The translations under genes were made by a program, and so were the position numbers. Of a DNA stretch of 64,000 nucleotides, positions 8,139 through 19,100 are shown one piece after another. The notes beneath the pieces are model-generated. The model ran no database searches, was not told the DNA's origin, and saw only the letters and a list, made by a program, of their open reading frames with translations. The DNA comes from G965195345 sp965277775 (GTDB lineage: Bacteria; Pseudomonadota; Gammaproteobacteria; CAKMZV01), in assembly GCA_965277775.1 (NCBI GenBank), contig OZ255843.1, positions 248,001 through 312,000 on the forward strand. The letters run 5' to 3'. Within the stretch, counting starts at the first letter, position 1; each line of letters begins with the position of its first letter.

Positions 8139-9383
8139 TTAAAAATTATTGGTGAACCAGGCTTTGGTTTGTTTGAAAATACCGTTTTTTCTTGATTTTA
8201 TTGGCTTTTTATTTGGATTTTTGGACTCATTTAAATGATTCTTTCCATGAATGAGTAGCCCAATGCAGGTGGCGTATTGCGGGTCATATATTTCAGGAAT
8301 CATCGAATCAAAACCATGAGGTGCGCCTATTCTCGCAGGCATCTCCATGACTTCTTCGGCCAATTCAACCAGACCCTGTATTTTAGATCCACCCCCAGTG
8401 ATGACAATGCCAGCACGCAACATTTCCAAATAACCCGATCGCGTGATGTGTTCTTGAACGAGCTTTAAAATTTCTGCATAACGCATCTCAACCGCCGGCA
8501 CCAAGGTTTCTAAAGACAGCTCTCGCGGCGCCCTGCCACCAACACTGGCGACTTGGATAATATCGTTGACATCAACCAATCCACCATAGGCATAGGCGTG
8601 TTCTAATTTTATATTTTCAGCATCGTGTCCAGGGGTTCTTAGCAACATGGCAATGTCACGCGTCACTTGGTGGCCTGCTATTGGCACGGTACTCACATGA
8701 CACAATGCGCCTTCAACAAATATGGTCATATCCGTTTTGCCTGCGCCAATGTTAATCACGCAAACGCCCAACTCTCGCTCATCATCGGTTAAAACCGCAT
8801 GACTGGCGGCCAAAGATTCTAAAGCAATGCCTGCTATGCCTAAATTGCATTGTTGTATGCATTTGGTTAAATTCTGCAATGCGCTGGAGGCGCATGTGAT
8901 CATGTGTACTTTCACTTCCAAGCGAACGCCTGACATGCCCACAGGCTCGGCAATACCCGCTTGATGATCGATGATGTATTCTTGTGGGACCACGTGCAGC
9001 ATTCGCTGATCAGCGGTCAATGCAATGGTGCTCGCACTGTCTAAGACTCTTTGAACGTCGGCCAAGCTCACTTCATTGTTTGTTATGGCGACCATCCCTG
9101 TGGTATCTCGAGAGGCGATGTGATTGCCCGAAATACTCGCCCAAACATGCTCGATCTTACAACCGGCCATTAATTCCACTTGATTGACAGCTTCTCGAAT
9201 AGCATGAACGGTGGTTTCAATGTTGACGACCACGCCTTGTTTCAATCCTTGCGAAGGATGCGAGGCTGTGCCAATGACCTCAAACCGCCCATCAGCCATA
9301 ATTTCAGCGACAACAACAGAGACCTTTGAACTGCCGACATCGAGTCCAGTGATTAAAGTTCTATTGATTGAATCTTGTGCCAT
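8139..9383 (-). CDS. ftsA: Cell division protein FtsA
   Basis: The 414-residue actin-like protein has the phosphate-1 loop (GLDVGSSKV), the 1C subdomain after residue 85, the phosphate-2 loop (NIGAGKTDMTIF), the adenosine motif (VITGGGSKIQG) and a C-terminal amphipathic helix (GIFKQTKAWFTNNF) that tethers FtsA to the membrane. It anchors FtsZ polymers and recruits the divisome. The ribosome binding site is GGAG just ahead of the ATG. The next gene should be ftsZ but is lpxC. The intact membrane helix argues that FtsA still works with an FtsZ encoded elsewhere. Confidence 0.96.
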   Translation of the reverse strand: MAQDSINRTLITGLDVGSSKVSVVVAEIMADGRFEVIGTASHPSQGLKQGVVVNIETTVHAIREAVNQVELMAGCKIEHVWASISGNHIASRDTTGMVAITNNEVSLADVQRVLDSASTIALTADQRMLHVVPQEYIIDHQAGIAEPVGMSGVRLEVKVHMITCASSALQNLTKCIQQCNLGIAGIALESLAASHAVLTDDERELGVCVINIGAGKTDMTIFVEGALCHVSTVPIAGHQVTRDIAMLLRTPGHDAENIKLEHAYAYGGLVDVNDIIQVASVGGRAPRELSLETLVPAVEMRYAEILKLVQEHITRSGYLEMLRAGIVITGGGSKIQGLVELAEEVMEMPARIGAPHGFDSMIPEIYDPQYATCIGLLIHGKNHLNESKNPNKKPIKSRKNGIFKQTKAWFTNNF

Positions 9384-9468
9384 GCCTGCTCCGACGATCG
9401 TGTCAAAAGTGTTGTCTGTCTATACTCTACAGAGTTTACTAAGTAGTCTGTGTAACACTGATCCTTGA

Positions 9469-10152
9469 CTATAGCAAATCCTTCAGTGCAAAGCCGTTAT
9501 TGTACCTTAAATCAAATTGCTTTTTCCCAACCATACCAACATAATGTTCAGACTGAATAAACTTTGCTATCTGCTTTATTTTCTTAGGAATAGCTTGTTC
9601 GTCGAACACCAATATCAAGCCATCTTGCAGTTCAATTTGCCAGCTGCCCCAAGGCGTTATTTGAATGATTTTTATGGGATTACCTGCTTCATGAAAAGTC
9701 GTCCACAGATTGGACCAATATTTTGAAACAACTTGGATATTCGCCGTACTGGCCTTTAATAAGGGCAAGTTCTTAACATCCTCAGCGTCCTGTTCTGTGA
9801 CATAAAACCACTGACCATTATCGGTCAAAATTTTATCGGCTTGCCATTTCAGTTTAGGGCGATGCTCCGTCAGGGTGATGCTTATAACGGCTGGCCATAG
9901 CTTTTTAATTTCTACCTGCTTTATCCAAGCAAATTCACTCAATTGTTCTTCAATGGCTTCGTGGTCAATCGTCCACCAATTTTTGGTTCTGATCGGCTCA
10001 AGAACCACGCGTAATCCATTAAGCGACACATGAGGATGATGTCCACTCACCTCAATTTTTCGGACATTTATTTGACTGATGCTGACACAAACCAAGACCA
10101 CAATGATGCCAGCAATGACAGAAATAATCTGTGTTTGATGAGCTTTCAACAT
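9469..10152 (-). CDS. ftsQ: Cell division protein FtsQ
   Basis: A 227-residue bitopic membrane protein: short cytoplasmic N-terminus, one membrane helix near residues 9-27, then a POTRA domain (starting RKIEVSGHHPHVS) and a beta domain. FtsQ bridges early and late divisome proteins through FtsB and FtsL. It is about 50 residues shorter than E. coli FtsQ (276), with the shortening at the ends. Its start overlaps ddlB by 7 bases. Confidence 0.93.
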   Translation of the reverse strand: MLKAHQTQIISVIAGIIVVLVCVSISQINVRKIEVSGHHPHVSLNGLRVVLEPIRTKNWWTIDHEAIEEQLSEFAWIKQVEIKKLWPAVISITLTEHRPKLKWQADKILTDNGQWFYVTEQDAEDVKNLPLLKASTANIQVVSKYWSNLWTTFHEAGNPIKIIQITPWGSWQIELQDGLILVFDEQAIPKKIKQIAKFIQSEHYVGMVGKKQFDLRYNNGFALKDLL

Positions 10153-11102
10153 TTTTCATCTATGCCTTGAACCAGCAATGCGCATATATCAGCAAAAGAC
10201 AGTCCTGCCTGTTTTGCCGCCATTGGCACCAGACTGTGGTCTGTCATACCTGGGATGAGATTGACTTCAATCAGCCAATCTTGACCTTGGGCATCTTGCA
10301 TAAAATCCACCCTGCCCCATTGTTCACAATTGAAAGCATTGAAAGCGCGCAATGCCGTTGCTTTTAACCGTTCATGTCGCTCTTCGCTCAACCAAGGCGG
10401 AGGCGTGATAAATTGGGTATCATCGGCAAGGTATTTGGCATGATAATCATAAACACCACTGGCGGATTTGATTTCAATGGCGGGTAAGGCTTCGCCATCC
10501 AAAATGCCGACCGTTAATTCTACGCCTTCAACCAAATCTTCCACCATCATAGGCTGGCTAAAATCGATTTGTGGCAAGACGGCTTCCAACTCGGTTTGTG
10601 ATCGAATCAAATGTAAACCAATGCTCGAGCCTTCGGCAACGGGCTTAATGACGATGGGGTGTTGCCATTTTATGTCTGCAACACCGTGAGCATAATAGGC
10701 ATGGGGTGTGATCAATCCCTGTTCACGCCAAATCATTTTAGAAATCATCTTGTCCATGGCGAGCAAACAACTCCGTCCCTGACTGCCAGCATAAGGTATG
10801 CCCATGGCACTGAGTAAATATTGCATCTGCCCGTCTTCGCCGCCGGTCCCATGAAGCAGATTTAACACTTTATCGGGCTGGTCTTTAACAATTCTGCTCG
10901 GCACATCCGACCATTTGTCAATGACAAAGTCAATGACCTCTGCGCCGTTTTTGCGCAAGGCTTCATAAACAAAATGACCACTGGCCAATGACACTTCACG
11001 TTCGCCTGACTCGCCGCCTCTAAGCACCATGATTTTGCCTTGTTGTGGTAGGGCATTCAGTGCTTTTTGCGCGCGCGCTTTGAGGCGAGCATAAGCACTC
11101 AT
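10146..11102 (-). CDS. ddlB: D-alanine--D-alanine ligase
   Basis: The 318-residue ATP-grasp enzyme joins two D-alanines for the peptidoglycan stem. Visible signatures are VLRGGESGEREVSLASG at the N-terminus, LLHGTGGEDGQMQ, a PVAEGSSIGLHL loop and the C-terminal IEVNLIPGMTDHSLVP metal-binding segment. Its start overlaps the murC stop by 4 bases and its end overlaps ftsQ by 7, as in other dcw clusters. murB, which sometimes lies between murC and ddlB, is absent. Confidence 0.95.
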   Translation of the reverse strand: MSAYARLKARAQKALNALPQQGKIMVLRGGESGEREVSLASGHFVYEALRKNGAEVIDFVIDKWSDVPSRIVKDQPDKVLNLLHGTGGEDGQMQYLLSAMGIPYAGSQGRSCLLAMDKMISKMIWREQGLITPHAYYAHGVADIKWQHPIVIKPVAEGSSIGLHLIRSQTELEAVLPQIDFSQPMMVEDLVEGVELTVGILDGEALPAIEIKSASGVYDYHAKYLADDTQFITPPPWLSEERHERLKATALRAFNAFNCEQWGRVDFMQDAQGQDWLIEVNLIPGMTDHSLVPMAAKQAGLSFADICALLVQGIDEKC

Positions 11103-12499
11103 GACGTGGCCTCAAAAATATTTTTAACCCACATAGATATACTGCCTGCACCCATACTAATGACCACATCGTCGTCTTTGACAATTCGGCTAAGCGTTTC
11201 TTGCAGTGCGTGTTCATCTTTGACACCCACCACATTATTCACAGCCAACGTCCGAAGCGCCGTACCCAAGGCTTGTGAATCAGCACCTTCTATGTGTTTT
11301 TCGCCCGCTTCATAAACGTCCATGAGCAATAATATATCAGGGGTTACCTGACTGAGGGCTTGAACAAATTCGTCAAACAAATGCTGTATCCTCGAATAGC
11401 GATGCGGTTGGACGATCAGTAATATTCTTTGATCGGGCCAGCACCCTTTGGCGGCATGCCAGGTGACAATCATTTCTTTGGGATGATGTGCATAATCATC
11501 CATCCACGTTAAATTTTTATTTTGCCACTGAACCAAATGGGTTTCAAATCGGCGCCCTACGCCTGAAAATTCTGCCAAAGCCTCACGAATAGCACGCATG
11601 CCCACATTTAATTCGTCTATGACCGTCAAGGTCACAGCAATGGCAGCCATTGCATTGAGCACATTGTGTTCTCCAGGCAAATTGAGGCGTATTTCCCCAT
11701 GTGACACTTCTTTGATCACCAACTGAAAGAACATCTGAGCGCCTTCTTGACGAACGTTTGTTGCGCGAAAATCAGCGTGTTCTGAAAATCCAAAGCTGGT
11801 GATTTTACGCGATACATGCGGCAAGATTTTTGTGATACCTGGGTCGTCGGCACACAATACCGCCACACCCCAAAAAGGCAGATGGTGTAAAAATTCAGCA
11901 AAGGCATCGTGCAATTTTTGACTGCTGTTGTCGTAAGTCTGCATGTGGTCTTCATCAATGTTTGTGACCACGGCAACCACGGGTTGTAGCTGTAAAAATG
12001 AGGCATCGCTTTCATCAGCTTCTGCCACCAAATATTCGCCTTGCCCCAATTTGGCATTGGCTGAAATCGCATTCAAACGCCCGCCAATGACGTAAGTTGG
12101 ATCCAAATCGGCCTTTGCCAATATGGAAGCAATCATTGAGGTGGTGGTGGTTTTGCCATGCGTCCCAGCCACCGCAACCCCGCGTTTAAAACGCATCAAT
12201 TCACCCAACATTTCAGCCCTCGAAATGATTGGGATGCGCGCTGTCTGAGCCATTTTTATTTCAACATTTTCCGAGCCGATGGCCGATGACACAACCACGA
12301 CATCTGCATCCTTTATCGCTTCTGATTTATGACCAATGTTGATGGTCGCACCCAAGGATTTCAACCGATTAACGGTGCCCGTTTGAGCAATATCCGATCC
12401 ACTGACCTTGTAACCAACCGCTAGCAGCAATTCAGCAATGCCTGACATGCCTGTGCCGCCAATACCGACCATGTGAATGTTCTGTGAATTATTTTTCAT
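11099..12499 (-). CDS. murC: UDP-N-acetylmuramate--L-alanine ligase MurC
   Basis: With the ATG at 12499 the protein has 466 residues. This start overlaps the murG stop by 4 bases (ATGA) and places the HMVGIGGTGMSGIAEL nucleotide-sugar motif at the usual position; a start 10 codons upstream is also open. The ATP loop is visible as GVAGTHGKTTTTSMI. MurC adds L-alanine to UDP-MurNAc in the cytoplasm, the first step of stem-peptide assembly. The C-terminal domain includes DDYAHHPKEM. Confidence 0.96.
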   Translation of the reverse strand: MKNNSQNIHMVGIGGTGMSGIAELLLAVGYKVSGSDIAQTGTVNRLKSLGATINIGHKSEAIKDADVVVVSSAIGSENVEIKMAQTARIPIISRAEMLGELMRFKRGVAVAGTHGKTTTTSMIASILAKADLDPTYVIGGRLNAISANAKLGQGEYLVAEADESDASFLQLQPVVAVVTNIDEDHMQTYDNSSQKLHDAFAEFLHHLPFWGVAVLCADDPGITKILPHVSRKITSFGFSEHADFRATNVRQEGAQMFFQLVIKEVSHGEIRLNLPGEHNVLNAMAAIAVTLTVIDELNVGMRAIREALAEFSGVGRRFETHLVQWQNKNLTWMDDYAHHPKEMIVTWHAAKGCWPDQRILLIVQPHRYSRIQHLFDEFVQALSQVTPDILLLMDVYEAGEKHIEGADSQALGTALRTLAVNNVVGVKDEHALQETLSRIVKDDDVVISMGAGSISMWVKNIFEATS

Positions 12500-13614
12500 G
12501 TGCACTGTCTCTGCAAGGTTTTGCCACACAATGCCAATACTTTTTCGGTGGCATCGGCTTGCGGCTCAAAAGTCGCCTTGGCCAATAAAGTGGGGTCTTG
12601 ATAAATGTCTTTAATTTTATCCGCCAATGCAGCGTCGCTAAGAACATTCTGTTTAAGCATCCAAGCGCCCCCTTGTTTGCTCATGTGATTGGCATTCAGC
12701 GTTTGATGATCGTGCGTTGCTTTGGGCAATGGAATCAAAATGGCGGGCTTTTTCATCACAATTAATTCACTGATGGTTAATGCGCCAGAACGACAAACAA
12801 CCAGATCGCTCCATTGGTACAGACTTGGCATGTCCTCAATAAAATCATGGGCTTGAGCACGCACCCCCAATTGTTGCATTTTTTGTTGCACCGCTTTTGC
12901 CCGATTCTTGCCACATTGTATTTGGCAATCAACGTCATAGCCTTCAGATTGTAAACGCCATAAACACGCTGGTACAACTTCATTAAATTTAGTCGCACCC
13001 AAACTGCCACCAAAGACCAATAACCGTAAAGGCCTATGCGCATCAAACTGAGTGGGTACATCAGGCTCAGACGAATCAGACGGCGCTTTTGCCACAATGC
13101 TTTGTCGTAGTGGATTGCCTGTCAAATGGCGTTTTTTAGACGCTGGAAAAGCGCTGGAAAAAGCCACACAGATGATCGTTGCAAAGCGTACGTTCAAACG
13201 ATTAGCCATCCCAGCGTAAGCGTTCTGCTCATGGACCACAATTGGTATTTTCAAACCATAGGCGGCCAAAACCACTGGCACACTAACGTAGCCGCCCATG
13301 GCCAACACCACCACTTGTGATTGATTTTTTAATATTTTTCGCGCTTGAAAAATAGCGCGTATCAGATACCACGGCAAAAGCAACCAACGACTCAGGCTTT
13401 TGCCAAAAAAACCCACGAATTGAATGTGTCTCAATTCAAACTGTGGAGATTTAACGGCTTGGCTTAACAGATCGTTCTCCATGCCAGCAGCAGTACCGAT
13501 CCAAACAATTTTTGCCCCGTGTTTTTGCGCTTTTTGTGCCACTGCTAATGCAGGGAAAATATGACCCCCTGTTCCTGCAGCGGCCACACACAATGTCTTG
13601 TTGTACCAATCCAT
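12496..13614 (-). CDS. murG: UDP-GlcNAc transferase MurG (lipid II synthesis)
   Basis: The 372-residue GT-B glycosyltransferase has the N-terminal glycine-rich motif AAGTGGHIFPALAVA, a central VFGGSLGATKFNE motif and the C-terminal donor-binding VCRSGALTISELI. MurG converts lipid I to lipid II on the inner face of the membrane. It lies directly downstream of ftsW with 1 base between them, as in the E. coli dcw order. Confidence 0.96.
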   Translation of the reverse strand: MDWYNKTLCVAAAGTGGHIFPALAVAQKAQKHGAKIVWIGTAAGMENDLLSQAVKSPQFELRHIQFVGFFGKSLSRWLLLPWYLIRAIFQARKILKNQSQVVVLAMGGYVSVPVVLAAYGLKIPIVVHEQNAYAGMANRLNVRFATIICVAFSSAFPASKKRHLTGNPLRQSIVAKAPSDSSEPDVPTQFDAHRPLRLLVFGGSLGATKFNEVVPACLWRLQSEGYDVDCQIQCGKNRAKAVQQKMQQLGVRAQAHDFIEDMPSLYQWSDLVVCRSGALTISELIVMKKPAILIPLPKATHDHQTLNANHMSKQGGAWMLKQNVLSDAALADKIKDIYQDPTLLAKATFEPQADATEKVLALCGKTLQRQCT

Positions 13615-13615
13615 A

Positions 13616-14791
13616 TCAAGGGCTGACCGAATATGAGGGTGTGTGGGCCGTATTTTGGCGCCTTCTCAGCTCAATATCGGCGCGCAAAATGAGACCAAAT
13701 GAGACGCACATCATTAGTAGATTGGTCCCACCATAACTAATGAAAGGCAAGATCAGCCCTTTGGGTGGTAATAATCCAAAAGCCGTGCCCAGATTAACCA
13801 TGATTTGAAAAACGACCCACAGTCCCACACCTAGTGGCAGCGAACCCAGAAACAAATGCCCTTGTTTCCACGCCTGAGTACTCAAGCTGAACAAACGCCA
13901 AAGTAAAACGCCGTATAGAAGCAATAGAAACAACAAGCCAAAAAAGCCCGTTTCTTCAATGATGACGGCGATGATAAAATCAGAGTATTCATCGGGCAAA
14001 AAACCCGTTTTTTGGACAGAATTACCCAACCCTACGCCAAACAGTCCCCCTTGAGTGATCGCCATAATCGAATGCGTCACTTGGTAACCGTCACCGAGGT
14101 AGTGCTGTAGGGGGTCCCAAAACGTTAAAAATCGGGTCAGCCTATATTCCTCGAACACCGCCAATCCAACAAATAAGCACAGAATCAATGCAACCAAGAC
14201 CAAATAACCCAATAAATGCGCCCCAGCAAAAAACATCATGCCCATGATGATGAAAACCACACCCGCAATAGCGCCGCCATCTTTTTCAAAAAATAAGAGC
14301 AGCAACACAATGGCCAGTGGAAAAAATACAATTTTGATGGCATTGAACCGCTCCTCTCTGAGCTGGATGGCAAATTTTTCAATGTACCCTGCCATAAAGA
14401 CAATAAAAGCGAATTTCATGTATTCAGACGGCTGAAAAGAAAATCCTAACACATTTATCCAGCGACGGGCGCCTTTGATTTCAACGCCTATACCAGAGAT
14501 TAACACCCCCCCCAAGAGCACCAGTCCAAACAAAAACAACAACCAGCGTATTTTTCGCCAAAATAACAAGGGGATTTTACTGATAAACCACAAAATCAAC
14601 AGCCCCACAAACAGGATGGTCCATTGGCGTAGCGCCATGGTGTAAAACGAGCCAAAATGGTCTTGGCTAAAATAAAGCGTTGCTGACAGTACCATAACAG
14701 CGCCATAGGCCAACAACATGGAGAACGACCCCCAAAGTAAATAATCCCTATCTGCGGTTTTAAGTTGACGCGATATATCAGAAAAAGACAT
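13616..14791 (-). CDS. ftsW: SEDS-family glycosyltransferase FtsW
   Basis: A polytopic membrane protein of about 391 residues if the ATG at 14791 (MSFSDIS) is used; in-frame ATGs further upstream extend it to 413. It has about ten hydrophobic segments and SEDS signatures such as INVLGFSFQPSEYMKFAF and the C-terminal LPFISYGGTNLLMM. FtsW polymerises septal glycan with its partner PBP3. It is called FtsW rather than RodA because of its place next to murG. It is the first gene of the run; mraY, murD, murF, ftsI and mraZ are not upstream. Confidence 0.93.
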   Translation of the reverse strand: MSFSDISRQLKTADRDYLLWGSFSMLLAYGAVMVLSATLYFSQDHFGSFYTMALRQWTILFVGLLILWFISKIPLLFWRKIRWLLFLFGLVLLGGVLISGIGVEIKGARRWINVLGFSFQPSEYMKFAFIVFMAGYIEKFAIQLREERFNAIKIVFFPLAIVLLLLFFEKDGGAIAGVVFIIMGMMFFAGAHLLGYLVLVALILCLFVGLAVFEEYRLTRFLTFWDPLQHYLGDGYQVTHSIMAITQGGLFGVGLGNSVQKTGFLPDEYSDFIIAVIIEETGFFGLLFLLLLYGVLLWRLFSLSTQAWKQGHLFLGSLPLGVGLWVVFQIMVNLGTAFGLLPPKGLILPFISYGGTNLLMMCVSFGLILRADIELRRRQNTAHTPSYSVSP

Positions 14792-14949
14792 ATCAACATT
14801 GTACCGCATCAAGATTTTAAAATAGCCCTTGTAAAAGAATAAATTGCGATTTTTCAATGCCTTTGATGCTTAATTGAAAGTTATTTATAACGCTTTTCTA
14901 TGGGCACAAAAAGCGCAAAATTACACTCAGAATAATTAAATTTATAAGG

Positions 14950-15007
14950 TATAATTTCACCTCATATAACCGATGCCCAATCTCATTCTATTTGGGGCAA
15001 TAATCGG
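14950..15007 (+). promoter_or_regulatory. carAB upstream region: -10 element and leader hairpin
   Basis: A perfect TATAAT lies at 14950-14955 in a very A+T-rich stretch; no good -35 is at the right spacing. About 15 bases further on, CCGAT (14970-14974) and ATCGG (15003-15007) pair, with an inner GCCCAA against TTGGGGC, forming a leader hairpin in the carA mRNA. In other gammaproteobacteria carAB is controlled by arginine and pyrimidines at this position; no confident ARG box is visible. The regulation is inferred, the hairpin is seen. Confidence 0.4.
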
Positions 15008-15048
15008 CTCATAAACCAAGATTCGTTCTAAAATTTATAGGAATATGT

Positions 15049-16170
15049 GTGCCAAAAAGTGCATTGTTGATACTGGCTGACGGCCAACAATTTGAAGGAT
15101 GTACACTCGGCGCCACGGGTCATTGTGTGGGTGAAGTTATTTTCAATACCAGCATGACCGGTTATCAAGAAATTCTAACCGACCCTTCTTACGCTCAACA
15201 AATCATCACCTTAACGCATCCGCACATTGGCAATGTGGGCGTCAATCGCGAGGACAATGAATCTTTAAAAATCTTTGCCAGCGGTTTGATCGTTCGCGAC
15301 TATCCACAACACTACCACAATTGGCGGGGCGAACAAAATCTACATCAGTGGATGGTTGAAAATCAATGCGTGGGCATTTCACAAATTGATACCCGAGCCT
15401 TAACCAACCATTTGCGCCACAGTGGCTCTCAAGCCGCTTGTATTGTCAGCGGTCTCGATTTAGACGCCGACAGTGCCCACCAAAAAGCTTTAGCATTTGG
15501 CAGCCTCAAAAACATGGATTTGGCACAAGTTGTTTCCTGCACCACACCTTATGAATGGCACGACCACAGTTGGCAATTTGATCAAGCGAACAAGCCCACC
15601 GATCAATGCCATGTGGTTGTGTATGATTTCGGCGCCAAACACAATATTCTAAGATTGCTCAGAGACCGTGGTTGTCGTCTGACCATTGTCCCTGCAACAA
15701 CGACGGCAGAGGCAGTGCGCGCACTCAAGCCCGATGGCATCATGCTGTCCAATGGCCCAGGCGATCCCGAACCATGTACTTATGCCATCGAAGCCATCCA
15801 ACACTTATTAACAACAGGCATACCCATATTTGGCATTTGTTTGGGGCATCAATTGCTGGCATTGGCGTGTGGTGCCTCGACTGAGAAAATGAAATTTGGC
15901 CATCACGGCGCCAATCATCCCGTCAAAGATTTACGCACCAATCACGTGATGATCACCAGCCAAAATCACGGCTTTGCTGTGGCAAATGATCACTTGCCAG
16001 ACACCATAGAAATCACCCATCGATCTTTATTTGACCAAACCATCCAAGGCATTCATCATAAAACACGGCCCGCTTTTGGTTTTCAAGGGCACCCTGAGGC
16101 CAGCCCAGGTCCACACGATGTTCGGGGCTTATTTGATGAATTTATCCAACTTATGACACGCCCTGCTTAA
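15049..16170 (+). CDS. carA: Carbamoyl-phosphate synthase small (glutaminase) subunit
   Basis: The 373-residue protein starts at a GTG (15049) with TAGGAA 6-11 bases upstream; the nearby out-of-frame ATG at 15045 ends after eleven codons. The N-terminal domain begins ALLILADGQQFEG. The class I glutamine amidotransferase domain has the nucleophile C264 in GICLGHQLLAL and a downstream HPEASPGPHD segment carrying the catalytic His and Glu. It releases ammonia for CarB, serving arginine and pyrimidine synthesis. carB follows after 2 bases. Confidence 0.97.
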   Translation: MPKSALLILADGQQFEGCTLGATGHCVGEVIFNTSMTGYQEILTDPSYAQQIITLTHPHIGNVGVNREDNESLKIFASGLIVRDYPQHYHNWRGEQNLHQWMVENQCVGISQIDTRALTNHLRHSGSQAACIVSGLDLDADSAHQKALAFGSLKNMDLAQVVSCTTPYEWHDHSWQFDQANKPTDQCHVVVYDFGAKHNILRLLRDRGCRLTIVPATTTAEAVRALKPDGIMLSNGPGDPEPCTYAIEAIQHLLTTGIPIFGICLGHQLLALACGASTEKMKFGHHGANHPVKDLRTNHVMITSQNHGFAVANDHLPDTIEITHRSLFDQTIQGIHHKTRPAFGFQGHPEASPGPHDVRGLFDEFIQLMTRPA

Positions 16171-16172
16171 CC

Positions 16173-19100
16173 ATGCCTAAACGTACAGACATTCACACCA
16201 TACTTATTATTGGCGCTGGCCCGATCGTTATTGGTCAAGCTTGCGAATTTGACTATTCAGGCGCCCAAGCCTGTAAAAGCTTACGCGAGGAAGGTTATAA
16301 GGTTGTTCTCATCAACTCAAACCCTGCCACCATCATGACCGACCCAGAAGTTGCTGATGTTACTTATATTGAACCCATTCACTGGCAAGCGGTTGAGAAA
16401 ATCATTGAAAAAGAACGCCCCGAAGCCCTACTGCCAACCATGGGGGGACAAACCGCATTAAACTGCGCTTTGGATCTATTTCATAATGGCGTGCTCGAAA
16501 AATACCATTGCGAATTAATAGGTGCCAATCAAAATGCCATCGATAAGGCCGAAGATCGCCAACGATTCAAAGAATCCATGGATAAAATCGGGCTCGAATC
16601 TGCGCGGGCATCGATCGCGCACAGCCTTGAAGAAGCTTGGAGCGTACAAACACAAATCGGCTTCCCAACAATCATCCGCCCTTCTTTCACCTTAGGCGGT
16701 TCGGGCGGGGGCATTGCTTATAATCACGAAGAATTTGAACAAATCTGCCAGCACGGCTTCGATTTATCGCCAACCAATGAACTGCTCATTGAAGAATCAT
16801 TGCTCGGTTGGAAAGAATACGAAATGGAAGTGGTTCGCGATCAAGCCGACAACTGCATCATCGTATGTTCAATTGAAAATTTTGACCCCATGGGCGTGCA
16901 CACGGGTGATTCCATCACAGTGGCACCAGCGCAAACGCTTACCGACAAAGAATACCAACAGTTGCGCAATGCTTCCATTGCCATCCTCAGAGAAATAGGC
17001 GTTGACACGGGCGGTTCAAACGTCCAATTTGCCATCAACCCTGAAAATGGTCGCATCATCGTCATAGAAATGAATCCGCGTGTCTCTCGTTCCTCAGCAT
17101 TGGCGTCTAAAGCCACGGGTTTTCCCATTGCAAAAATTGCCGCCAAACTCTCGGTTGGCTATACCTTAGACGAGCTAAAAAACGACATTACTTCAGGACT
17201 GACACCCGCCTCATTTGAGCCCAGTATCGATTACATCGTCACTAAAATCCCGCGATTTACCTTTGAAAAATTCCCTTCAGCCAATGACCGCCTGACCACA
17301 CAGATGAAATCGGTGGGTGAAACCATGGCCATTGGCCGTACCTTTCAAGAATCACTGCAAAAAGCCTTGCGCGGCTTAGAAACAGACCGAACCGGTTTGG
17401 ATGAACTCATCGAAGCCTCTGAAAATGCCAAAGAGGATCGAGCCAAATGCTTACGCGAATTGCGCGAACCCGGTCCCAATCGTATTTGGTATCTCGCTGA
17501 TGCCTTCCGTCTGAATCTATCCTTTGAAAGAATCTTTGAAGCCTGCCGCATTGACCCGTGGTTTTTACACCAAGTCAAGCACTTGGTTGATACAGAACAA
17601 ACCATTCGCGAACATAACCTACAATCCATTCAAGCCTATGATATGTATCAATGGAAACGCCAAGGTTTTTCTGATGCGCGCATGGCGCATTTATTAAGGA
17701 CTGATGAAGCCGCCATTCGTGCCTTACGCGTCAACATGGGTATTCGCGCCGTCTTCAAACGCGTTGACACCTGTGCCGCTGAATTTGCGACGGATACGGC
17801 CTACTTGTATTCCACCTACGAAGCGACTTGTGAAGCCCGTCCGAGCAAACGCAAAAAAATCATCATTTTAGGTGGCGGACCAAACCGCATTGGCCAAGGC
17901 ATAGAATTTGATTATTGCTGCGTCCACGCCGCTTTGGCCTTACGTGATGCGGGTTGGGAAACCATCATGATCAATTGCAATCCTGAAACGGTTTCTACCG
18001 ACTACGACATTTCGGATCGGCTTTATTTTGAGTCACTCACCTTAGAAGATGTGATGAACGTCGTTGACATTGAGCAACCCCATGGCATGATTGTCCATTA
18101 CGGTGGTCAAACGCCTTTGAAATTAGCCAACCAATTGCATAAGCTGGGTGTGAACATCATTGGTACCTCGCCCAATTCCATCGACCAAGCGGAAGACCGA
18201 CAACATTTTCAAAAATTATTACAGCAGGCCGATCTCAGGCAACCTGCCAACGCAACAGCCAGTGATATAGAAAGTGCGCAAAAACTCGCCAGCGCCATTG
18301 GTTATCCACTGGTGGTACGTCCTTCTTATGTACTCGGTGGGCGCGCCATGAAGATCATTTATGAGCCGTCCGAATTACAACAATACATGACTTCTGCCGT
18401 GCAAGTCTCCAACGATTCCCCCGTCTTGCTCGATCGGTTTTTAGACGATGCTGTTGAATTGGACGTGGACGCCATCAGTGATGGCGAGCAAGTCATCGTT
18501 GCTGGCATTATGGAACACATTGAACAAGCGGGCATTCACTCGGGTGATTCGGCTTGTTGTTTACCCCCTTACCGCATGGCACAATCTGTGATCGATGAGA
18601 TCCATAGACAAACCATCGTCTTGGCAAAAGCGCTGAAAGTCATTGGTTTGATGAATGTTCAGTTTGCCGTACAAGGTGATAAGATTTACGTGTTGGAGGT
18701 TAATCCAAGGGCTTCAAGAACCGTGCCTTTCGTCTCCAAAGCGACTGGGCAACCGTGGGCGAAAATTGCTGCGCTGTGCATGGCGGGTCATAGCTTGGCC
18801 CAACAAAAGGTTAAAGCGCCAGAAAAGACTAAGCATTTTGCCGTCAAAGAATCGGTTTTTCCCTTCATCAAATTCACGGGAGTTGACCCCATACTTGGCC
18901 CTGAAATGCGCTCAACGGGCGAAGTCATGGGGATTGGTTATACCTTTGCTGAAGCCTTTGCCAAAGCCACAGCGGGCGCCAACTGCACCATCCCACTCAA
19001 GGGCACAGTGTTCCTTAGCTTGCGTAAACGCGACCAACATCAAGGCATTGAGTTGGCCACAGCACTACAACAAAAACAATTCAAAATCATCGCCACTCGC

